A DNA stretch of 13,585 nt. It comes from Bacillota bacterium (GTDB lineage: Bacteria; Bacillota_C; Negativicutes; JAEYSJ01). Of the stretch, positions 6,259 through 11,851 are shown piece after piece; position 1 is the first letter of the stretch; each line of letters starts with the position of its first letter. Both the position numbers and the translations under genes were made by a program. Location of the stretch: assembly GCA_023434855.1 (NCBI GenBank), contig JAEYSJ010000094.1:1-13585 (forward strand), read 5' to 3'. The notes below the pieces were generated by a model, which saw nothing but the letters and a program-made list of their open reading frames with translations, made no database searches and was not told the DNA's origin.

Positions 6259-6828
6259 TTAATTTTTCTTTAACGAATTAACCGCGTGATCTAGATGACC
6301 ATAAACCACTAATGCCAGCAAATAATAATCATTAGCTTGTTTTTCATTAATGTATCCTACACTATCGTTAGCAATTAAATTTTTTAGTTTTTCTAACTCC
6401 TGCATAACTGAAGTAATTGATACTGGTGCAAATCCATCATTCACTAATTTAGCTGCGACTGTATGATAATTATAAGGTTTATATCCTTTTATCAGAGGAC
6501 CATCTATTCCATATAATTTAGCAATATCGGCTATTTGACTTTCAATGATTTCCCATGCCTTCAAAATTCGTTTTCTAGGCGGCAGTGCTTCTAGCTTTAA
6601 AAATTCTGATTCCTGCTTAACATCATTTTTCAAAGCTGCATTCTTAGCGTCATCAAGGGTTGAATCAACTAACAGTTTATCATATTGGAACTTTTTAAAC
6701 GAAGTAATCCAATCCACCAATTTGCATATTTGTTTTTTGAAAATATATGCTAAAACAAGCGCGGTTATCGGCCATGTTACTGCTTTTGATAATTCTGAAA
6801 TAACCGTCATATACTCTATAATAAACAC
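6259..6828 (-). CDS. Membrane-anchored protein with DUF4145/HEPN-like helical domain
   Basis: The 189-aa protein begins with one transmembrane helix (about 13-31, AVTWPITALVLAYIF) and continues as a cytoplasmic, all-helical domain. Residues 84-107 (PPRKRILKAWEIIESQIADI) and 140-187 (QELEKLKNLIANDSVGYI, then a helix with YYLLALVVYGHLDHAV) look like the two helical halves of DUF4145/HEPN-type domains. The RNase motif RxxxxH of catalytic HEPN proteins is absent, so nuclease activity is not supported. The start is uncertain: the GTG at 6828 has AGGA almost touching it, and the ATG at 6810 has no ribosome binding site. Upstream are the 30-bp module and a strong terminator. Function unknown. Confidence 0.7.
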   Translation of the reverse strand: MFIIEYMTVISELSKAVTWPITALVLAYIFKKQICKLVDWITSFKKFQYDKLLVDSTLDDAKNAALKNDVKQESEFLKLEALPPRKRILKAWEIIESQIADIAKLYGIDGPLIKGYKPYNYHTVAAKLVNDGFAPVSITSVMQELEKLKNLIANDSVGYINEKQANDYYLLALVVYGHLDHAVNSLKKN

Positions 6829-6851
6829 ATCCTACAAACTTTTTTAACATC

Positions 6852-6881
6852 TTCGACAAAAGGAAACAATTTCCTTCAATA
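6852..6881. repeat. Intergenic module, copy 2
   Basis: This is the near-identical partner of 5030-5059. Here the inverted repeat is perfect over 7 bp (AAGGAAA-CAA-TTTCCTT), and TTGTCGAA on the minus strand is again followed by TGTTA(A)AA, a weak extended -10, some 20 bp before the start of the 189-aa gene. Confidence 0.85.
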
Positions 6882-6882
6882 C

Positions 6883-6907
6883 AAAAAGACCGCCCCCGCT
6901 GGCGGCC
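6883..6907 (-). terminator. Intrinsic terminator upstream of the 189-aa gene
   Basis: In minus-strand RNA GGCCGCC pairs with GGCGGUC (one G-U pair) and is followed by five U. It would stop transcription coming from the ArpU side before the cargo cassettes. Confidence 0.8.
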
Positions 6908-7002
6908 TATCCTATTTGATTAAAGAATTCTAAGTATAGATTTTATAGAAGCAATATTTTAGCTATTTTCATCCAGAAATTTCTAATTACATATGGAACT
7001 TG

Positions 7003-7032
7003 TTGTAGCATTCAACCAATATATGGTATAAT
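7003..7032 (+). promoter_or_regulatory. Promoter of the 55-aa protein gene
   Basis: A perfect -10 TATAAT (7027-7032) has an extended-10 TGG directly before it and a -35-like TTGTAG at 7003-7008, spacer 18 bp. Transcription would start near 7039, at the edge of an inverted repeat. Confidence 0.75.
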
Positions 7033-7037
7033 ATTTT

Positions 7038-7061
7038 TGTACAAACACTATATATTGTACA
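7038..7061 (+). promoter_or_regulatory. Operator-like inverted repeat at the transcription start
   Basis: TGTACAA (7038-7044) and TTGTACA (7055-7061) form a perfect 7-bp inverted repeat with a 10-bp spacer, beginning 5 bp after the -10 box. The half-sites are 17 bp apart centre to centre, not far from two helical turns. A repressor site is likely; alternatively it is a 5' stem-loop in the mRNA. Confidence 0.6.
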
Positions 7062-7078
7062 GAAAAGAGGTGAAAAGT

Positions 7079-7246
7079 ATGGCAAAGAATACGGGTGATG
7101 GTTTTCGTAGGGGTGCAGTTGATAATCGCAGTCAATTTCAAACACCAAATGGTAATTGGGCAAAAAGAGATACCGCTACTGGCCTAATTATGGATCAAAA
7201 GACCAGTAGTGATAGCCCATTTAAAGGAGTTCGTAAAGAAAAATAG
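7079..7246 (+). CDS. Small conserved basic protein (55 aa)
   Basis: The protein is rich in Gly, Arg, Lys, Asn and Thr, with the pattern KNTGDGFRRGAVDNRSQF, then NGNWAKRDTATGLIMDQK and a C-terminal PFKGVRKE. I recall similar tiny proteins of unknown role (KNTGKGFRKGAV..., KRDxxTGKF) in many bacteria and phages. It has no hydrophobic segment and looks extended or nucleic-acid-binding, but no function is known to me. ATG at 7079 follows AGAGGTG at good distance; the ATG at 7037 lies inside the operator-like repeat. It is a self-contained unit: strong promoter, inverted repeat, one gene, terminator, all on the plus strand against the phage operons. Confidence 0.85.
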   Translation: MAKNTGDGFRRGAVDNRSQFQTPNGNWAKRDTATGLIMDQKTSSDSPFKGVRKEK

Positions 7247-7252
7247 TCCTTC

Positions 7253-7281
7253 AAAAAGTCGCCCTGTCCGGCGACTTTTTT
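7253..7281 (+). terminator. Bidirectional intrinsic terminator
   Basis: AAGTCGCC / GGCGACTT is a perfect 8-bp stem with a 6-nt loop, followed by T on the plus strand and preceded by A (T-tract on the minus strand). It ends the 55-aa gene and should also block minus-strand transcripts leaving the ArpU gene. Confidence 0.9.
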
Positions 7282-7293
7282 CTTTTCTTACTT

Positions 7294-7327
7294 TATCATA
7301 ATACCACAGCCAAAGTCAAAAAAATGT
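7294..7327 (-). promoter_or_regulatory. 34-bp element with TTGACT box, copy 2 (behind the ArpU gene)
   Basis: This matches 4378-4411 at 30 of 34 positions and lies 17 bp after the stop codon of the ArpU-like regulator, on the same strand. Late regulators of this type are often encoded just before the promoter they activate, so it is a candidate late promoter. As it now stands it points into the bidirectional terminator at 7253-7281. Confidence 0.5.
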
Positions 7328-7344
7328 CTAGCTTTTGTCGGCTT

Positions 7345-7806
7345 TCACATCGCCTCCAACGCAGCCACCCCAAACAAAGACACAGCGAACTTCTTCATCG
7401 CCCTATTCTTTATCTCATATACTGATTTCCTCGACGTCTGGCTATACCCTATCTCCTCCGCAATCGCTTCCTTGTCCAGCTTATCGACGTACCACATCAC
7501 CAGCACATCCCGGTACCGCTCGCAGCCTGGATCTACGCATATCACGCTTAGCGATTCTTCCACCTTATCTATCTCAACCTGCGTCCGCTCGCGCATCTCC
7601 TGCCACTTCTGCAGCTGATATATCTGGTTAATCGTATTGACCGGCTTTGACGCTCTAACGCCAGTCACATCCATATTCACGGCGCTGGCGTCTCTGGGTG
7701 CACCTTGCCAAGTCAGTTTGACAATCATTCGGTCAGCATGGAGAATACTTTGTTGCAGTTCTCGGTAGTATCGTAAATAGTTTTCGGCTTCTCTGATATA
7801 GTTCAT
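7345..7806 (-). CDS. ArpU/RinA-like late transcriptional regulator
   Basis: The 153-aa protein has the build of ArpU-family phage regulators: an N-terminal helical half (MNYIREAENYLRYYRELQQS) and a C-terminal sigma-70 region-4-like helix-turn-helix at about 96-141 (YRDVLVMWYVDKLDKEAIAE, then EIGYSQTSRKSVYEIKNRA). Members activate late-gene transcription and normally stand just upstream of terS. ATG at 7806 has GGAGGG 7 nt upstream; a TTG at 7824 lies before that site and is rejected. The usual neighbour terS is absent: about 4.7 kb of cargo and several terminators separate it from the late operon. Activity on a specific promoter is inferred. Confidence 0.85.
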   Translation of the reverse strand: MNYIREAENYLRYYRELQQSILHADRMIVKLTWQGAPRDASAVNMDVTGVRASKPVNTINQIYQLQKWQEMRERTQVEIDKVEESLSVICVDPGCERYRDVLVMWYVDKLDKEAIAEEIGYSQTSRKSVYEIKNRAMKKFAVSLFGVAALEAM

Positions 7807-7833
7807 GCTAATCCCTCCCGACAATGGGTTATA

Positions 7834-7856
7834 GGGCGGTCTATGCCGCCCTTTTT
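7834..7856 (+). terminator. GC-rich hairpin with T-tract (plus strand)
   Basis: GGGCGG (7834-7839) and CCGCCC (7846-7851) form a 6-bp stem followed by TTTTT on the plus strand. No plus-strand gene lies upstream, so its substrate is unclear; on the minus strand it would sit in the leader of the ArpU gene without a T-tract. Confidence 0.5.
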
Positions 7857-7906
7857 CTATTTTTCTCTATAAAGTTGATAAAGAGGCAAAGAGATCACCT
7901 TGATTG

Positions 7907-7918
7907 ATGTATATACAT
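7907..7918. repeat. 12-bp palindrome
   Basis: ATGTATATACAT is a perfect palindrome in the 190-bp region between the ASCH and ArpU genes. It could be a regulator-binding site for the ArpU promoter, but AT-rich palindromes of this length also occur by chance. Confidence 0.35.
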
Positions 7919-7942
7919 AGCAAATATTGGCTATATTATTAC

Positions 7943-7998
7943 TGGAGTGCGCAACTCCCTAAGCCAGAGCGACTGCATCAGCAGAGTTCTGGCTTTTT
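7943..7998 (+). ncRNA. Possible small RNA or double hairpin ending in a T-tract
   Basis: On the plus strand GGAGT-GCGCA-ACTCC is followed by a compound hairpin, AGCCAGA (7962-7968) / TCTGGCT (7988-7994) with inner CTGC-ATCA-GCAG, and then five T. Upstream is an AT-rich stretch with a -10-like TATATT. This could be a short independent RNA antisense to the 3' end of the ASCH message, or only a terminator. No strong -35 is visible. Confidence 0.35.
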
Positions 7999-8392
7999 AC
8001 TGTTCCCACTCCCAAAGCCGCTGCCGGCCCTTTGCTGGTACTGGCTCAATCCGCCGCACATTAGCTAATATCCAAGCATAGCGACCTGCCTCAAAGTGGC
8101 CAAACGCAATCTCATCGTCCCCGTACATCTCTCTCCATGCAGCTATCCTCTCATTGGTCATTTCCACACAATCTACCAGCTCAGCTATAGCGATCACCTT
8201 TCCGAACGGCGTGTCTTCATTCCACAATGCCTTCTCCATTCTCGGAGTAAAGAAATCCATACTCGGCACGGTCCGCCCCGCGTAAATAGCCAGCGGCCCC
8301 CGGTATTTCGTTGACCAGCTTCTTGTCTCTATCTTCTTGGCACCGCAGGCAATAAGGCTTGCCCACGGCTGTAATATGGTTATGGCTTTCAT
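7997..8392 (-). CDS. ASCH-domain protein
   Basis: The 131-aa protein is a single ASCH domain (a PUA-like beta barrel proposed to bind RNA or modified nucleosides). The family signature is at residues 8-26: QPWASLIACGAKKIETRSW, including the conserved GxKxxExR. Length and start fit phage-borne ASCH proteins. Some family members hydrolyse N4-acetylcytidine; this one cannot be assigned an activity. ATG at 8392 has a GCGGTG ribosome binding site. It lies in the early/middle backbone between the J-domain gene and the ArpU gene, now with a plus-strand TonB-domain gene inserted upstream. Confidence 0.88.
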   Translation of the reverse strand: MKAITILQPWASLIACGAKKIETRSWSTKYRGPLAIYAGRTVPSMDFFTPRMEKALWNEDTPFGKVIAIAELVDCVEMTNERIAAWREMYGDDEIAFGHFEAGRYAWILANVRRIEPVPAKGRQRLWEWEQ

Positions 8393-8440
8393 ATCTGTGC
8401 ACCGCCCTTGAACAATATGGTAACATTTAGCAAATTAATA

Positions 8441-8446
8441 TATAAT
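8441..8446 (+). promoter_or_regulatory. -10 box of the plus-strand TonB-domain gene
   Basis: A perfect TATAAT lies 61 bp upstream of the GTG start, in the divergent region between this gene and the ASCH gene. There is no good -35 at 16-18 bp, so the promoter may need an activator or be weak. Confidence 0.45.
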
Positions 8447-8507
8447 TAAAATTAGTACTTTATTGTTCTACCTCTTCAGAATCAAATTGAAAAGGAGGAC
8501 GAAGCCC

Positions 8508-9308
8508 GTGAAATCACTCTTAAAGGCTATTTTTATATCCGCATTACTGTTCTGCTTACCATACGGCGCTATTGCAGCTGATGAGGATATACTGACAAGG
8601 ACTTCGACTAGTCAAATATACAATAATCAAGCCTTTAACCTTCGCGTAGAATTCCCTCTATCCTGGCGGATCTCAACTTATGCATTCTCAAGGCCCGGTC
8701 ATCTCCAGTTCTCAGCTAATTCGCCCACTTCTTTCCCGTTTATCGGTTTTGTTATTGGCCCACCTAAGGAATCCAAACCGGCTGCGCCATCACAACCTCC
8801 TCAAGATGAGGTAAAAAAAGAAGGTGGATTTGAGGTAACAACAGAGGCAGAAGACGAAGTAATAATTAGTAGGTATAAAGCAAAAATGACCTTAAGTCGC
8901 CTTAACGATCACAAGAGAATGGATATCTATACTCTTACCTACACTATTACAACTGATACCTACTACTATGTAATTGTCATGCAAGGACATTATAAGGCGT
9001 ATGATAAAGATCGCATTGTATTTGACCAAGTAATTAATACTTTGCAAATATCGCCTGAACTTCCCGCACAAAACAAGGAGATATCGACAACTACACAACA
9101 GCCATCATTCGTTCGCCTTAATGTACATATTTTAAAAGATGGCTCTGTAGAAAGTGCATCTATACTCGAATCGTCAGGAGATGCGGCAATCGATGCTGCG
9201 GCAATAAAAGCGGTTAAAACGTGGAAACTCACGCCTGTTAAAGATAGCAATGGTGAGGCAATAGATGCTACTACAGTAGTTAAAATTAATTTAAATTACA
9301 AAGACTAA
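8508..9308 (+). CDS. Exported protein with PsbP-like region and TonB C-terminal domain
   Basis: The 266-aa protein starts with GTG at 8508, 9 nt after GGAGG, and has a clear signal peptide (about 1-23, ending AIA before ADED). Residues about 43-180 look like a PsbP/DUF1795-type domain (NLRVEFPLSWRI at the start, VFDQVINTLQIS at the end) interrupted by a Pro/Glu-rich insert at 85-117. Residues about 200-265 form a TonB C-terminal domain (LKDGSVESASILESSGDAAI, then AAAIKAVKTWKLTPV). No membrane anchor is seen beyond the signal peptide. It is the second TonB-domain protein in the window, on the opposite strand to the first. It converges on the J-domain gene, with 15 bp between the stops. The role is unknown; it would act in the periplasm. 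Confidence 0.85.
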   Translation: MKSLLKAIFISALLFCLPYGAIAADEDILTRTSTSQIYNNQAFNLRVEFPLSWRISTYAFSRPGHLQFSANSPTSFPFIGFVIGPPKESKPAAPSQPPQDEVKKEGGFEVTTEAEDEVIISRYKAKMTLSRLNDHKRMDIYTLTYTITTDTYYYVIVMQGHYKAYDKDRIVFDQVINTLQISPELPAQNKEISTTTQQPSFVRLNVHILKDGSVESASILESSGDAAIDAAAIKAVKTWKLTPVKDSNGEAIDATTVVKINLNYKD

Positions 9309-9323
9309 TTGATTATTAATGTC

Positions 9324-9845
9324 TCAACCATTGTTGACTTGCCCACCCTGCTCAATCAAATACTGTAGCGCCTCTTCTGTGGCCGTCGCCAATTGCCTAA
9401 AAGCTTCCGCATCCCCACCTCGGTCGGGATGCTTTTCTTTTGCCAGTATTCGGTATCGGTCTTTCACCTCTTCGGCTCCAGCCGGTATCTGCTCAAATCC
9501 AAGGGTCCTAAAGCACGCTGGCACATCTATTGGTGGCGGCAGAAACCGGAGCCCGGCCACCCATGTACTGAGGTCATATATGCCGCGCTCCACCATACGC
9601 GCCAAGTCTTCCAGCGCCAATACAACCTGGGCGAAAGCATCAGAGCCATATGTCAGGTTAACACCGCGCGCCTTTGCCTTTGCAACAGAATGATCAAACC
9701 GGTACATTTCTCCCCGGTACCGAAATTGTATCCAGCAGCCGTGTCTATCGAAGTTGTAGTCGCACTCTTTCACGCTCAGACGCTCCATCACCCGGGCGAG
9801 TTTGGCCTCATAGCTGGGTGCATCGCCATATTGTTTCTTAGTCAT
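9324..9845 (-). CDS. J-domain (DnaJ-like) phage protein
   Basis: The 173-aa protein has a J domain at its C-terminus, about 110-165, with the essential HPD tripeptide at 139-141 inside LAKEKHPDRGGD and the leading helix EEVKDRYRIL. J domains stimulate the ATPase of DnaK/Hsp70, here possibly recruiting host chaperone for phage replication. The N-terminal 100 residues (MERLSVKECDYNFDRHGCWI, FRYRGEMYRFDHS) are an uncharacterised phage region. ATG at 9845 has GGAGAG upstream and lies 1 bp after the stop of the C5-methyltransferase gene, so translation is probably coupled. C-terminal placement of a J domain is less usual than N-terminal but occurs in phage proteins. Confidence 0.88.
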   Translation of the reverse strand: MTKKQYGDAPSYEAKLARVMERLSVKECDYNFDRHGCWIQFRYRGEMYRFDHSVAKAKARGVNLTYGSDAFAQVVLALEDLARMVERGIYDLSTWVAGLRFLPPPIDVPACFRTLGFEQIPAGAEEVKDRYRILAKEKHPDRGGDAEAFRQLATATEEALQYLIEQGGQVNNG

Positions 9846-9846
9846 G

Positions 9847-10584
9847 CTATTCGCTCTCCTCTATATCTGCTATGGCTTTTAATATAGGGTATATCTGGTA
9901 TGGGTTTACAGCGTTTCCTAACGATCTAACACGGTCCACCCCTCCGGGAAGCCCATGTAGGCTTCGGCATAGTCTGGATTCAAATGTGTTAAATCTTCTT
10001 TCCGCTTCCTGAAACGACTGGCTAACTTGTCTGACCTGTAGGTAGGACTTCCCCAATACCGGCTGCGTGAAACCCCTTTTCATTCGCTGGCTGTCAGAGT
10101 TGGATACAATAAAGACTCTGTCTCTCTTGTTGTATGCCCCGACGGCACAAGCTGGAATAATAAACGATTGGCAGGTGTAACCGTCACTTTCCAAGTCAGA
10201 TAGCACATCATCGAGGCCCAAGGATACATGACCAGCAACATTTTCACCAATAAACCAACGGGGCCGGATTTCTTGTATCCTTGCAAAGATGTACGGCCAG
10301 ATTGCGCGGTCATCTTTTGAGCCTTTGCGCTCCCCAGAATTACTGTATGGCTGGCAAGGGTATCCTGCGGCCATAATGTCAACTCTTTTGATTCCTGCAC
10401 GCTTCAAATCCCCCCCTGTTAAAGTCTTTATATCTGGGAATATTGGTACATCAGGCCAATGCTTTTTCAGTACCTTCTGGCAGAATGGGTTTATCTCCAC
10501 AAAGCCAACTGTCTTTATTCCCGCCCAATCAGCAGCTAGGCTAATACCGCCAATCCCACTGCATATGTCTAGCATATGGAGCAT
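9847..10584 (-). CDS. dcm: C5-cytosine DNA methyltransferase (compact phage type)
   Basis: The 245-aa protein methylates carbon 5 of cytosine in DNA. Motif I (DICSGIGGISLAADWAG, 6-22), motif IV with the catalytic cysteine (GYPCQP, Cys77), motif VI (ENV, 114-116), motif VIII (KRDRVF, 153-158) and motif X (RSLGNAVNP, 220-228) are present in order. The target-recognition region between VIII and X is only about 60 residues, typical of short phage enzymes. ATG at 10584 follows GGAGGGG; a GTG at 10599 lies before that site and overlaps the stop of the upstream methyltransferase gene. It forms a tight cluster with that gene and the J-domain gene. Target sequence unknown; probably protects phage DNA against restriction. 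Confidence 0.93.
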   Translation of the reverse strand: MLHMLDICSGIGGISLAADWAGIKTVGFVEINPFCQKVLKKHWPDVPIFPDIKTLTGGDLKRAGIKRVDIMAAGYPCQPYSNSGERKGSKDDRAIWPYIFARIQEIRPRWFIGENVAGHVSLGLDDVLSDLESDGYTCQSFIIPACAVGAYNKRDRVFIVSNSDSQRMKRGFTQPVLGKSYLQVRQVSQSFQEAERRFNTFESRLCRSLHGLPGGVDRVRSLGNAVNPYQIYPILKAIADIEESE

Positions 10585-10598
10585 ATTAGCCCCTCCCA

Positions 10599-11636
10599 CT
10601 ATGCAAATAACTCCATCCCTAGCGCCTCTCTGCGCTGCCGGGCTTCATTTACTCGCTTTTCACCTATTGCTATATAGTCCGGGTTTAACTCACTGCCTAA
10701 GTAATTTCGCCGCAACTCGAATGCCGTTACTGCCGTGGTATAAGCCCCCATAAACGGGTCGTAAACTGTGCCGGCCTCCGGACATCCAGCCAAGATACAA
10801 GGCTTAATTAGCTCAGGCGGAAACGTGGCGAAATGTGCTTCCGGAAAGGGTCTGGTGGCAACTGTCCAAACAGTGCGCTTGTTGCGGCCTTCGCTTACTT
10901 CAATTTCACGATACTCTGCCGATGTTCGTCCTTCTCTATGAATGGTTCCGTGAGAACCTTTTTTTGTTTCCCATCCCCCTGGGATCTTTATAAGCTTATT
11001 GCCTACAGCAGAACGCCGTCCCGGTTTACCTTCCACATAACTACCTCCGCGAAAACCCCTTGCATCTTCCCAACTTGTTCGTTTCTCCCTAATGGCGCTA
11101 GCATTGTAATAATACTTTTCTGACTTGCTTAGTAAGAATATATACTCATGTGCCTTTGTTGGCCTGTCTGTTACGCTCTCAGGCATTGGATTAGGCTTTG
11201 ACCATATTATATCTGACCGGAGATACCAGCCGTCCGCCTGTAGTGCAAGGGCTACTCGCCAAGGGATACCGACAAGGTCTTTGGGCTTTAAGTTTTCAGG
11301 CACCGGATAATATCCAGGCAACTTTCCGTAATTGCGATTGCTAAAGCTCTTTCTTTTGGGATCATCGGCAAACCCTTTACAACTTCCGGCATAACTATCT
11401 CCAAGGTTCAGCCAAAGCGTTCCGTCGTCTCGCAGTATCCTCCGAAACTCTCGAAATCCTGTAACGATTTTGCTTACATACTCTTCCGGTGTCGACTCTA
11501 GTCCAAGCTGCCCTGCCACGCCATAGTCACGAAGGCCCCAGTAAGGCGGGGATGTTACGCAGGTCTTGACGCACTTGTCCGGAAGCAGTTTCATGGCCTC
11601 TATCCAATCCATGTTATAAACATGATTTACTTTCAA
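10599..11636 (-). CDS. SPPY-type DNA amino-methyltransferase
   Basis: The 345-aa protein has the catalytic motif TSPPYWGLRDYG (SPPY at about 29-32) near the N-terminus and the cofactor motif near the C-terminus (YDPFMGAYTT, Tyr at about 299, then LGSELNPDYI), so it is of the beta arrangement. SPPY enzymes usually make N4-methylcytosine. The third position of the FxGxG loop is Tyr rather than Gly, which is unusual. I prefer TTG at 11636, just behind GGGTGAG, because the protein then begins MKVNHVYNMDWIEAM, the normal family start. The frame is open to 11789, but that stretch crosses the boundary of the DUF2971 insertion. It overlaps the ribosome binding site region of the following C5-methyltransferase gene. 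Confidence 0.88.
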   Translation of the reverse strand: MKVNHVYNMDWIEAMKLLPDKCVKTCVTSPPYWGLRDYGVAGQLGLESTPEEYVSKIVTGFREFRRILRDDGTLWLNLGDSYAGSCKGFADDPKRKSFSNRNYGKLPGYYPVPENLKPKDLVGIPWRVALALQADGWYLRSDIIWSKPNPMPESVTDRPTKAHEYIFLLSKSEKYYYNASAIREKRTSWEDARGFRGGSYVEGKPGRRSAVGNKLIKIPGGWETKKGSHGTIHREGRTSAEYREIEVSEGRNKRTVWTVATRPFPEAHFATFPPELIKPCILAGCPEAGTVYDPFMGAYTTAVTAFELRRNYLGSELNPDYIAIGEKRVNEARQRREALGMELFA

Positions 11637-11712
11637 AGTCTCACCCACTTTTATTTGAGTCGGTTTTCCTCTCATACGCGGCGCCGGCACAACGCCACAT
11701 AACAACTCGCTT

Positions 11713-11790
11713 TTATTTCCCTGGTAATAATTTACATTTAATTTTGTAAAGCTCCTCGTCATCAAATTCTTTAATAAGATTGTCAGCAAC
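11713..11790 (-). pseudogene. Possible C-terminal remnant of a disrupted backbone gene
   Basis: Between the DUF2971 gene and the methyltransferase, one minus-strand frame reads VADNLIKEFDDEELYKIKCK, then LLPGK and a stop, preceded by an in-frame stop at 11793-11791 and no start codon. It looks like the tail of a small phage gene whose 5' part was removed when the DUF2971 cassette entered. It is short, so chance cannot be excluded. Confidence 0.3.
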
Positions 11791-11808
11791 TTAGAGGTTA
11801 CTCATAAA
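11780..11808 (+). promoter_or_regulatory. Candidate promoter of the DUF2971 gene
   Basis: TTGTCA (11780-11785) and CATAAA (11803-11808) are 17 bp apart and lie 44 bp upstream of the TTG start. The -10 is a 4/6 match, so this is tentative. Confidence 0.35.
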
Positions 11809-11851
11809 GATAAACGAATACTTTGCTGTATTAAGTAAGGGAGGGATTAAC

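Noticed and set aside
8217..8426. Second minus-strand frame beside the ASCH start
   Set aside because: It overlaps the ASCH gene in another frame and has no recognisable domain.
10080..10400. Minus-strand frame inside the C5-methyltransferase gene
   Set aside because: The overlapping frame carries all methyltransferase motifs; this one is a shadow.
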